A DNA stretch of 64,000 nt from Ceratopteris richardii (lineage: Eukaryota; Streptophyta; Polypodiopsida; Polypodiales; Pteridaceae): NCBI GenBank assembly GCA_020310875.1, contig CM035417.1, forward strand, positions 112,958,952-113,022,951. The letters are read 5' to 3'. Shown piece after piece: positions 46,741 to 57,006 of the stretch (position 1 is its first letter; every line of letters starts with the position of its first letter). The translations under genes and the position numbers were made by a program. The notes under the pieces were generated by a model. The model made no database searches, was not told the DNA's origin, and saw nothing but the letters and a program-made list of their open reading frames with translations.

Positions 46741-47612
46741 TAGTCAAAATCATTTCTCTTAATACTAAAGGTCTTACTGAACCCAATCGAGGTAAGGTTC
46801 TTACATGGTGATCAACTCTCTTGATAGATTAGGGAATAAATACAATGTTTTACAAGGTAAAAACAAAGAATCTTTGTATGACATGGTTAATGTGCACAAT
46901 CTTCTTGATGTTTCTGTCAATACAGGTCACTCTTGGAAGCATAGAAGTCTTGATAACGTTCTCTCTACTAGACTTGACAGGTTATATGTGAATATTTCTA
47001 GGTACTAGGAATTATGGCATAATAAATGTGAGCTTGAACACTCTCTTCAGCTATCTAACCATGTTCCCCTTACTATTAAGCCTTATAGAAATAGTCTTGA
47101 TTACAAAGGTGGATGGCCTCACCTAGACGTCTCCTTACTTAAGATACCCTATGTCAAGATACAAACTATAGATATTTTTAACAAATACTTCTCCACTAAA
47201 AAGTCCCCCTCTTCTAGCATGGGAATTGGCTTTCAAAGAACTACAAAAGTTATTCTCTTAACTTAAGAACAAAGCCAAAAACATTAGAAACAATAGAAAG
47301 ATGATGATTGTTAAGGAGATAGAAAAAGCTAGGAACTCTAACTGTAGCAGTTCTAGTACCAATCAGAAGGTACTTGACCTCCATAAGAGATTAAGAGATG
47401 AATATTATGTCTTAGCTACTGGTGCCCTTGCCTCATCCAGAGAAATTTGGGTGGGGAAAGTGGATAAGCCCAATAAACACATGTTTGATCTCATGAGGAA
47501 AAAGAAAGCTAGGGATATTATACCTATGCTTAGAAATAATTCAGGAAGACATGCTACTTGTATTAAGGGGAACTCGGAGGAGGCTATTAGCCCCTTTACA
47601 AATCTTTTGTCT
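46741..47612 (+). pseudogene. LINE-1R ORF2, endonuclease remnant and linker
   Basis: VKIISLNTKGLTEPN at the start, then the same jump to INSLDRLGNK as in LINE-1L (bulk of endonuclease deleted). SNHVPLTIKPY carries N for D in the SDH motif, so even the remaining catalytic part is damaged. From 47301, IEKARNSNCSSSSTNQKV to EEAISPFTNLL matches LINE-1L. At about 47612 the sequence switches in frame to copia integrase. Confidence 0.85.
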
Positions 47613-48091
47613 GGTCCTATGCCGACTAGTTCCTTAGGTGGTTCTCTTTACTTTGTCACTTTCATAGATGATGCTACTAGGAACATTTGAGTATATCCTA
47701 TCAAATCGAAGGATGAGGTATTCCCTACTTTCAAAAAATGGCTTGCTTCAGTTGACACTGAAAAAGGAACTAAGCTTAAGGCTTTACGCTCATATAACGG
47801 GGGTGAGTATACCTCACATGAATTCAGCCTTTTTGTCAGTTTAGAAGGATTCATATAGAGTCTACAACTCCTTATACCCTAGTACATAATGGTGTAGCTG
47901 ATAGGATGAATATAGCTATTCAAGATAGAGTAGTCTCTATGTTGCATCATGCAAACCTCTCACAAGGTTTTGGGGTAGAAGTAGTATTGACTGCAGTTCA
48001 TGTGATTAACGTTTCACCTAGTACTGCCAAAGGTTTGAAAGTGGCACAAGAGTTATGGATAGGGAAGCCACCATATTATGATCATCTTTGA
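47613..48091 (+). pseudogene. copia-A integrase, C-terminal core
   Basis: GPMPTSSLGGSLYFVTFIDD starts just after the first catalytic Asp position, which is lost in the deletion. The second catalytic Asp is Tyr (LRSYNGGEY) and the Glu is Asp (GVADRMN). TAG/TGA and a frame change (about 47837) break the frame. QDRVVSMLHHANLSQGFG and the HVINVSPS segment follow. Closely related to copia-B integrase. Confidence 0.87.
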
Positions 48092-50030
48092 GTTTTTGGG
48101 TCTGAAGCGTATGTTCATATACCAAAGAATCTTAGACAAAAGTTGGATCATAAGTCAAAGAAATGCATTTCTCTTGGATATGGTCGAGAAGGACAATTTG
48201 GATAACGCTTATGGGATCCTAAAACATGGTCAATAATCAGAAAAGTGATGTCATTTTCAATGAGTCTAAGATGCATAAATAGCCCGTTAAGAGGTTGAAG
48301 TGAGAAGAGTGGTGTTTGAGGATACTAGTCATCTGGTTAGAATGCATAAAAATGCTGCACATACGGATGTTCAAGAGAATGTCCATTCAGATCAATCTGC
48401 ACATATTCTTGTTCAGCAACCATTGAGACGTTTTGCACGTGTCTCACATCCACCTGATAGATATGTTCCAGGTTTAGATTTTGATATGCTAACAGATGTT
48501 GGTGAGCCTTCTTGCTACAAACAAGCTATGCAAAGAGAGGATCACGTCAAGTGGGAGCATGCCATCAAGATTAAGTTGGATTCTATTCACAAGAATGGTA
48601 CTTGGGACTTAGTACCTTTGCCAAAGGGTAGGAAAGCTTTACCATGTAAATAGGTATATAAGATGATATTAACATCAGATAGTGCTTCTCCAATGTATAA
48701 AGCATGACTTCTTGCAAAGGTTTTTAAGCAACAACATGGTGTTGATTTCAAGGAAATCTTCTCTCGAGTGGTGAAGATGACTACCCATCACATGTTGCTT
48801 GGATTGGTTGCAATGGAGGACTTAGAGCTAGTCCAAATGGATGTGAAAACTGCTTTCAGACATGGAGATCTTACAGATGAGATCTATATGGAACAACCAG
48901 AGGGTTATGTAGTTCCTGGAAAGGAGAGTCTAGTTTGTAATCTTAAGAAGAGCTTGCATGGACTTAAACAGTCCCTTAGACAATGGTACCAAAAGTCTGA
49001 TGCTTTTATGAAGTCTCAAGGTTATTCTTGAAGCAATGAGGATCATTGTCTCTACACAAAGAGATGCTCAGATGGTAGCTTCATATGCTTGATACTTTAT
49101 GTTGATGATATGCTGATGGTGGGACGTCCTCTTATGATTTGTCAATTCTCAAAAAGAAGTTGAGTCAGACATTTGATATGAAGGATTGGGGGGATGCCAA
49201 ACATATTCTTGGCATGCACATTACTCGTGATAGAGCAAAAGATGCATATACTTATCTCAAAGTGAGTACATATCCAAAGTACTTCAAAGGTTCAATATGT
49301 AGGGTGGAAAGGCATTGAGTACACCTTTACCCACATATGTGAAATTGAGAAAGGATGATTGCCCCAAATCAGATGAGGACAAGGAATTCATGACCAAAAT
49401 TCCCTATCGGTCTACTCTTGGTAGTCTCATGTATGCTATGATATCTATGAGACTAGACATTCCATTTGTAGTGGGAGTTGTGAGCAGGTATATATCTAAT
49501 CCTAGCAAGAAACATTGGGAAGCGGTCAAGATGATTTTAAGACATCTGAGTGGCACTAAGGACAAGTATCTATGCTTAAGTAGAGGGAAAGCATCCATTA
49601 TTGGTTACACAAGTTCTAACTATGCTGGATGTGTAGACAATCCTAAGTCTACATCAGGGTACATTTTTCATTTTGCTAGAGCTGCTATCTCTTGGAGATC
49701 TCATCTTCAAGAATGTACAACTATTTTCACCATAGAAGCAGAGTATGTTGCAACAAGTGATTCATGTAAGGAAGCATTGTGGCTTTCTTGTCTTGCTTGT
49801 GATATGGGTTTACCTCAGCATGAACCTCGTTTGCTCAGTGATAGTCAGAGTGCCATTGCTTTGGCTAATTAAGAATCTGGTCTATCAAGCAAAGACCAAG
49901 CACATTGAGGTGAGGTACCACTGCATTCGAGATTGCTTAGCCACTGAGCGGATTATTCTTGAGAAGGTTCACACTCGAGATAATGCTGAAGATGCTTTCA
50001 CTAAAGCTCTACCACACGATAGCCTTTGAC
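48092..50030 (+). pseudogene. copia-A reverse transcriptase and RNase H
   Basis: KWEHAIKIKLDSIHKNGTWD, HGVDFKEIFSRVVKMTT, LVQMDVKTAFRHGDLTDEIY (motif A), LKKSLHGLKQSLRQWYQ and the intact catalytic YVDD at 49098-49109. RNase H: PYRSTLGSLMYAMISMRLDI, SGTKDKYLCL, DSQSAIALAN and then, in another frame, EVRYHCIRDCLATERIILEK with FTKALPHDSL at the end. Stops at 48652, 49029 and 49870 and two or more frame changes. Confidence 0.88.
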
Positions 50031-50130
50031 ACTGGGAGGTATAGTTTGTATACTTACACTCAGGTATTCTTTATCATTCTTTATTTTTCTCCCATAGTTA
50101 CTTTGGCCACATTGGCCTTTAGTGGGAGGT

Positions 50131-50428
50131 TGTTACCATTATTTTCCATGTGAAAGCCCAAATGGCCACTGGACACTTCTTTGTATATGTGCTTTAATAA
50201 AACATATAGTGGCATGGACAGTCACAAACTCTAGGTTCGATCGCATTTGTAAGACCTAAGAAGTTTGTCTTCGTGCTCCTTGTGTAGTGTGTTTTTCTGC
50301 GTATTCTGCAGTCTCTATGCAGAGTACCACGTGCATCCTTAGGAGGTCCGTTTTCTACTTTGAGAATATAATCATGGAGATCGCAAGAAGGAGAGCACAC
50401 TGTGGTGCATCACCATCGAAATACTTCA
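50131..50428 (+). repeat. copia LTR shared by copia-A and copia-B
   Basis: 298 bp, TGTTACCATT ... ATACTTCA. Preceded by the polypurine tract TTTAGTGGGAGGT, so it is the 3' LTR of copia-A, and followed by copia-B leader and gag, so it is also the 5' LTR of copia-B. A TAATAAAACATATA stretch near 50194 could be a promoter or polyadenylation element. Confidence 0.9.
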
Positions 50429-50817
50429 AAATGTTTAGGTTTGATAAAGAGGGTCATGGTGAGGTTTTCTTAACTAGGAGACACCCAGATGTCGGGGTCT
50501 TTTCGGTGATGCAGGTGGCAAACTTACCTAGCCTCGCCATAGTAGATGTATGATACTTGTTCATAGGTGCTCGATAAGCCTAGTTTCCTTCTATTGGGTA
50601 ACTGATTATATGCAATGGAGTCAGTGATTCACTATGCACGTAAACATGTCAGTACTTGCAGTTTCATGATATTTTCACACTGATTATATGCTCAGTTTCT
50701 AGAGGATACTCTCGCAAAAGTTTTCCACTTTTTTGGCTTTGTGCTCCTTGATACAGTGTTTTGTTGGTGTTTGGACTCGTCTAGCTCCATTATCATTCTA
50801 TCTAGTTCTCTATCATC
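50429..50817 (+). other. copia-B leader, primer site missing
   Basis: After the LTR the sequence goes directly to AAATGTTTAGG; no TGGTATCAGAGC-like site is present. The related leader at 61111-62397 (minus) has the primer site and several hundred more bases before the shared GTTTGATAAAGAGGGTCATG segment, so the 5' part of this leader is deleted. Confidence 0.7.
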
Positions 50818-51666
50818 ATGGCATTAGAGGTCTTAGGCACATCTAGTGGATCAGGGTCTACTACGAGTGTTCTGAGGAGGAGCTATAACTTTCAAGGCAA
50901 AGAGCATTTTGAGATCCGAAGATTTGATGGAACAAACTTTTCTCTATGGCAGAATCAGATTAAAGATGTGCTAATTCAAAGGAGGCAATGGAAGCCAATA
51001 AATGGAATTTCAAAGAAGCCTGCTGACATGGATGAAGATGATTGGGATGAGTTAGATGAAATAGCCAAGTCTACCATTTGCTTGCACCCGGCACATAATG
51101 TTTACTTTATAGTATTAGACTATGAAAGTGCAAAGAAGCTTTGGAAGAAGTTATGCAATACATATGAAAAAGAGACGACATCAAATAAAGTCTATCTAAC
51201 GAGAAAATTATATGATCGTTGCATGAAGCACACAGATAGTGTTGTTGCTCATCCAAATGAGTTTGATACTATATTCTCCTAGTTAGAGGCTCAAAAAATG
51301 GATATGGATAATGAAATGAAAGGTGTATTGGTATTATGCACCTTGCCATTATCATGGGATACGTTTTGCACAAGTATTAGCAATAGTGGACCTAGTGGTA
51401 AACTTGTCTATGATGACATATGTGGAGCACTCTTCAGTGAGGAGATTCATAGAAAATCTATGGTTGGTACTCTGAGTGGAGATGCATATAATGTTCCTGA
51501 TTCTTACCAAGGAAAGAATCAACAACATGGCAAGAGCAAGAACAAGGAAAAGAAAGGTCAATTGAATAAGAGTAGAACTAAATCAGGGAAGAGAGATATT
51601 GAATGCCGGTATAGTCATAAGAAGAAAGACTATTGTGCATTAAAGAATGCTAAAGGTAAAGGATAG
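50818..51666 (+). pseudogene. gag: copia-B Gag
   Basis: ATG at 50818. FEIRRFDGTNFSLWQNQIKD, AKSTICLHPAHNVYFIVLDY, AKKLWKKLCNTYEKETTSNK and VYLTRKLYDRCM are the copia Gag (UBN2-type) pattern; LVLCTLPLSWDTFCTSI follows after TAG 51280. The zinc knuckle is badly degraded (CRYSHKKKDYCALKNA). Ends TAG 51664; the same frame carries on into protease. This is the best Gag start of the family in the window. Confidence 0.87.
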
Positions 51667-52340
51667 AATGTCGATGGGCATGTTAAAGAGTTAGCACCAT
51701 CTACCTCGACTATGAAGATTGAAGAAATTAATGCTATTTTTTATGATGCTGATGTGTTGACACTTGATAGTACTATGCAAATTGAGGGTCTTATGGCTGA
51801 TTCATTTTGCCATACACGACTGCTAGATTCTGGTGCTTCTTTCCATTGTGACATCATAGAGAGAATGGTTCTTTAATTATGCAACAAGGTCTCTTGGTAC
51901 CGTGCAACTTGGTGACTCTTACAAGTGCAACGTTGTGGGGATTGGAGATGTGGTTGTGTAGTTCATTGATGGTTCAAAATTTACTATGCATAATGTATGC
52001 CATGTACCTCAGTTATCACACACTTTGATGTAAGTTGGTCAACTTGATGACTTTGGTTACAAGGTGGTTTTCTATGCTCAGTCCTTTAGTATATCAAAGG
52101 GCAATATGGTTATTTTGAAGGGAAGAAAAGGTAGCTCACTTTATCCTTTGTTTGTATCACATAAAGAACACTTTTTAGATATTACTAAACAAACTATGGC
52201 TTGTATTTATCATGGTCATTAGGGCCATATATCTTGTAGTGGAATGGAAACTATTTCTCGTTCTAGATACTTGTGTTATCTTTCTCCAACTTTTCACCTT
52301 GTGAGCCTTCTCAATATGGAAAGAAAACCAAACCACAAAT
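51667..52340 (+). pseudogene. copia-B protease and integrase N-terminus
   Basis: Active site LLDSGASFHC at about 51822-51851, with the D-S-G triplet intact. Then a frame change near 51875 and YATRSLGTVQLGDSYKCNVV, VCHVPQLSHTLM and YHGH in the next frame, with stops (for example 51958, 52033, 52219). The protease would process the polyprotein. The last part should hold the integrase zinc finger, of which only an H-G-H remnant is seen. Confidence 0.75.
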
Positions 52341-52874
52341 GTGCATAGAACGCACATTGACTCTTCAATTCAGCCCTTAGATCTTGTTCATACAAATGTG
52401 TGTGGTCCTATGCCCACTAGGCCCCTAGCTGGTTCTCTTTACTTTGTCACTTTCATAGATGATGGTACTAGAAAAGTTTGGGTATATCCCATCAAATCAA
52501 AGGATGAGGTATATAAAAAATGGCTTGCTTTAGTTGCGACTTAAAAAGGAATGAAGCTTAAGGCTTTACATTCAGGTAATGGGGGTGAGTATACTTCACA
52601 TGAATTCAACCTTTTTTGTCAATCTAGAGGGATTCCTAGAGAGTTGACAACTCCTTATCACCTAGTACAAAATGATGTAGCTAAAAGGATGAATAGAACT
52701 TTTCAAGATAGAGTAGTTTCTATGTTGCATCATGCAAACCTCTCACAAGGCTTTTGCGCAAAAGCAGTATTGAAGGCAGTTCATGTGATTAACGTTTCAC
52801 CTAGTACTGCCAAAGGTCTAAAAGTGGCACAAGTGTTATGGACAGGGAAGACACCATATTATGATCATCTTTGA
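52341..52874 (+). pseudogene. copia-B integrase with all three catalytic residues replaced
   Basis: QPLDLVHTNVCGPMP has Asn (52395-52397) for the first Asp. LHSGNGGEYTS has Gly (52575-52577) for the second Asp. DVAKRMNRTF has Lys (52683-52685) for Glu. The spacing between the last two is the normal 35 residues, so the frame is kept. A TAA at 52542 interrupts it and TGA 52872 ends it. The fold-defining segments (SLYFVTFIDDGTRKVWVYP, VVSMLHHANLSQGF) are otherwise well kept. Confidence 0.9.
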
Positions 52875-52989
52875 GTTTTCTGGTGTGAATAATATGTTCA
52901 TAAACCCAAGAATCTTAGACAAAAGTTGGGGCATAAGTCAAAGAAATGCATTTTTCTTGGATTGGTTGAGAAGGACAATTGGATATTGC

Positions 52990-54110
52990 TTATGATATCT
53001 TGAAACACGATCACTGATCAGAAGTAGTGATGTCATTTTCAATGAGTATAAGATGCATAAACAACCCATTAAGGAGGTTAAAGTGAAAAGAGTGGTATTT
53101 GAGGACACTAGTCCTCTAGTTAGCATGCATAACATTGTTGTACATAGGGACGTTCAAGAGAATGTCCAATCAGATCAGTGTGCACATGTTCCTATTCAGC
53201 AAGCATTGAGACGCTCTACACATGTCTCGCATCCACCTGATAGATATGTTCGAGGTTTTGTTTTTGTTATGCTAATAGATGTCAATGAGCCTTCTTGCTA
53301 CAAAGAGGCTATACAAAGAGAGGATAATGTGAAGTGGGAGTGTGCCATGAAGAATGACTTGGATTCTATTCATAAGTATGGTACTTGGGATTTAGTACCT
53401 TTGCCAAAGGGCAGGAATGATTTACCATGTAAATGGGTATATAAGCTGAAATTCACATAGATAGCACTTCTTCAAAGTATAAAGCATGACTTGTTGCAAA
53501 GGTTTTAAGCAACAACATGGTGTTGATTTCAAGGAAATCTTCTCTCTAGTGGTCAAGGTGACTACCTTGTGCATGTTGCTTGGATTTGTTGCAATGGAGG
53601 ACTTAGAGCTAGTCGAAATGGATGTGAAAACTGCTTTCTTGCATGGTGATCTTATAGATGAGATCCATATGGAACAACGAGAGGGTTATGTAGTTTTTGG
53701 CAAGGAAAGTATAGTTTGTAAGCTCAAGAAGATCTTGTATGGACTTAAATAGTCCCCTAGAATATGGTATGAAAAGTTTGATGCTTTCATGAAGTCTCAA
53801 GGCTATTCTCGAAGCAATGAGGATCATTGTCTCTACATCAAGAAATGCTTAGGTGATAGCTTGATATATGCTTGATACTTTATGTCAATGATGTGTTGAT
53901 TGTTGGGAAGTCCTCTTATGACTTGTCAATTCAAAAAAAGAAGTTGAGTCAAACAATTGATATGAAGTATTTAGGGGATGCCAAACATATTCTTGGTTGC
54001 GCATTACTCGTGATAGGAGTAAAATATGCATATACTTGTCTCAAAGTGAGTACTTTACAGGTTCAATATGCAGGGTGGAAAGGCTGAGTACACCTTATAT
54101 GTGAAATTGA
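52990..54110 (+). pseudogene. copia-B reverse transcriptase
   Basis: HPPDRYVRGF, REDNVKWECAMKNDLDSIHK, GTWDLVPLPKGRNDLPCKWV, HGVDFKEIFSLVVKVTTL, LVEMDVKTAFLHGDLIDEIH (motif A intact) and LKKILYGLK. The catalytic box reads YVND (53881-53892) where the family has YVDD. Frame changes near 53470 and 53760 and several stops. Confidence 0.88.
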
Positions 54111-54789
54111 GCAAGGATGATTGCCCCAAATCAGATGAGGAAAAGGAATTCATGACCAAAATTCCCTATCAGTCTGCAGGTGCCATAGTCTAACGTTTGA
54201 TATGGTAGCTATGAGGTGAGACATTGCATTTGTAGTGGGATTTGTGAGCAGATATATGTCTAATCCTAACAAGTAACATAGGAAAGCGGTCAAGATGATT
54301 TTGAGATATCTGAGTGGCACTAAGAAAAAGTGTCTATGCTTAGGGAGAGGGAAAGCATCCATTATTGGTTATACAAATTTTGAGTATGCTAGTTGTCTAG
54401 ATAATCATAAGTCTATATTATGGTACATTTTTCATTTTGCTAGATGTGCTAGCTCTTGGAGATCTTGTCTTCAATAATGTACAACTATTTCCACCATAGA
54501 AGCAGAGTATGTTGTAGCAAGGGAGGTATGTAAGAAAGCATTGTGGCTTTCTCGTCTTGCTTGTTATATGCGCGTACGTCAACATGTACCTCATTTGCTA
54601 AGTGATAGTCAGAGGGCCATTGCTTTGACTAAGAATCGGGTCTATCATGAAAAGCCCAAGCACGTTGAGGTGAGGTATCACTTCATTAGAGATTGCTTAG
54701 CCACTGAGCACATTATTCTTGAGAATGTTCACACTCAAGATAATGTTGCAGATGTTATCACTAAAGCTCTACCACATGATAGCTTTTGA
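54111..54789 (+). pseudogene. copia-B RNase H
   Basis: RYLSGTKKKCLCLGRGKASI, YTNFEYASCLDNHKSI, then LLSDSQRAIALTKNRVYHEK and HVEVRYHFIRDCLATEHIIL, ending FTKALPHDSF-like at TGA 54787. Motifs match copia-A position by position; stops at 54475 and others. Confidence 0.85.
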
Positions 54790-54949
54790 CACTGTTGTCA
54801 CTTGATGGGGGTTACTTGATTCATGATCTTACATAGTCACTTCTATACTCTGTAACATGCCCATCAACTGGGAGGTATAGTTTGTATACTTACACTGAGG
54901 TATTCTTTATCATTCTTTATTTTTCTCCCATAATTACTTTGGCCATATT

Positions 54950-54965
54950 GGCCTTTAGTGGGACA
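54950..54965 (+). other. copia-B polypurine tract
   Basis: GCCTTTAGTGGGA stands directly before the 3' LTR, as in copia-A (50119-50130). It primes plus-strand DNA synthesis in intact elements. Confidence 0.7.
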
Positions 54966-55264
54966 TCATTACCATCTGTGTCCATGTGAAATGCCAAATG
55001 GCCACCTGACCCTTCTTTGTATATGTTCTTTAATAAAAAATATAGTGGCATGGTCAGTTACAGACTGTAAATTCTATTGCATTTGTAACACCTAAGAAGT
55101 CTATGTTCGTGCTCTCTGTGTACTATGTTTTTCTACATATTCTACAGCCTCTATGTAGAGTATCGTGTGCGGCCCTAGGAGCTCAGTTTTCTACTCCAAA
55201 GATATTGTCCTAGAGCTCTCGAGAAGGAGAGCGCATTGTGGTGCATCACCATTGAAATACTTCA
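54966..55264 (+). repeat. copia-B 3' LTR
   Basis: 299 bp, TCATTACC ... ATACTTCA; the opening TG is mutated to TC. Clearly diverged from the LTR at 50131, so the insertion is old. LINE-1R sequence resumes at 55265. Confidence 0.88.
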
Positions 55265-56709
55265 AAGTTGTCGCCCTTGCTAGGAGGTTCCTTTTGGGAG
55301 GATCTCATATTCCTAAAGTGGCTTGGCATATTTGTTGTATGAGGAAGACAGAGGGAGGCCTAGGTCTTATTTGTCCTTCTAGGATGGGCATCCAAATGGC
55401 AACTAAGTGGATTGCTAGAGCGACCCAATCTCTAGATTAGTGGGCTTGCTTTATAAAGACGAATGTTGATAAACTTCATATAAAAAATCATAAAAATTGG
55501 AGTAATATCTAGTTATGGGACATCATAACTTCTCCTGTGGTGTTCGTGCCCAAGGGCAATAGACTGGTCTGCAACTACTGGAATGCTTGGATGAAAGTGA
55601 AAGAAAGTTACACCCTACCTGTTGAATACGCTAATACTCTCTCTTTCTTTTTGTAGGAATCCATGTAGATAAGTAGGATTGGTTATAATAAAAATGTCAT
55701 TTGAAATATTAGAATGAATAAATGCAGGCAAAGTGGCTTCTCTAGTTGGAGTAGTCTGATTAGAAATGAAACTGTAGTAGATGACAAGAAAATTATGGAG
55801 CGTGACAACTTATCTTTTTCTTGTAAACACATGCTTATAGAGAAGAATCTGATTCTCCAAGAACAATTGAACAACAATATTTAAGATAAAGTGTTTTTTT
55901 TTGTGCAGGCACTAGTTGACGATATGTTCTCTTGTTCAAAAGAACTCATACTCCAATCAAAGCTATTACTGAAAGGCTGGATAGGAAGTGGAATCTATCC
56001 TAGAATCCACATCACTCGAAGTAGGGGTTTAAGGCACATGGGCTTTTCCCCTCCCTAACAAACACTCTTGCTTGCTGTGGGCGATTATACACAAAGGCCT
56101 CTAGACAAGCAGTAGAGAAAAAAGGATCAACATTGCTACAGGAATCTGCTATTTTTTTGAACAAGAGGAAGATCTGGCTCACCTATTTATCAACTATGTC
56201 AAGGCTCAAAGATTTGGAAGGAGATAAACCTTTTTTGCAACAACACTTGACTACTGACACTTGGCATCAAAGAAATTCTACTAGGTGAATCCAGAAAGTT
56301 AGATATTGTTTTGTGGCAACTCCTCAGAGGTCCTACTCTCTAGAACACTTGGAAACATCAAAATAACAAGTTGTTGTCCAATGTTAATAAAGACCTTTGG
56401 ATCTCGTGTAAGAGTGGTATGCAAAGGATCTTTAAGCTTTGTACAACTTCCTGCAAGGGAAGTCAGTCTGACTCATCAACCCTATCCTTGTAATTAAAAA
56501 TTATGCCTATACTTAGAACCTAGAATGAGCCTCGTACACTTCATGGAGATGTACATCACGAGCTAGCCCTTGTATTGATGGCGCCTTTCCTTTGGGCCTA
56601 TTAGTGTGTCTTCTTCCCCTTGTCCTAGTGTTTGAGGGATGACATTTGTATACCCTTTTTTTTTCTCATCTTTAATTTACCTTTTCCGTGTTCTCTCTCA
56701 AAAAAAAAA
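55265..56709 (+). pseudogene. LINE-1R ORF2 3' part and tail
   Basis: VVALARRFLLGG, SHIPKVAWHICCMRKTEGGL and GLICPSRMGIQMATKWIARA align, without gaps, to the post-RT region of LINE-2 (NRRGVPKIKW ... SGGLGILDI). It continues directly from where LINE-1L is cut by its copia LTR. After TAG 55438 the coding is decayed (stops in all frames). It ends in a pyrimidine-rich tail and an A-run at 56700-56709, the LINE 3' end. Confidence 0.8.
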
Positions 56710-57006
56710 GGCGTAAACCAAAAAATATTTTATTTCCATTCAATGCAAAGCACTGAGGGCCGCGGAGGACTTATGTCGTTCCATTTCGAGTATCCTTTCT
56801 AAATCCGCTCGCTTCTCTTTGGCGTCCCCTGACTCCCCTCGGGGCAACCCTCTCGAGTCTCGGGTCTCGAGTCTGAACAGCAATACTGAGGGGCTAGTGC
56901 AGATATCCTGGATGGTGGATCGTGGAATACGTCAGATCAGAGCGCCACCTCCCTTTATTTCCCTACGGAGTCGTACTGAGTACACAGGCCCCAAACCAGA
57001 AGGAGC
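56710..57006. other. GC-richer unassigned sequence
   Basis: Distinctly higher in GC and CG than the rest of the window. A 65-codon frame (56819-57016) has no recognisable motif. It may be non-repeat or less methylated DNA. Confidence 0.4.
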
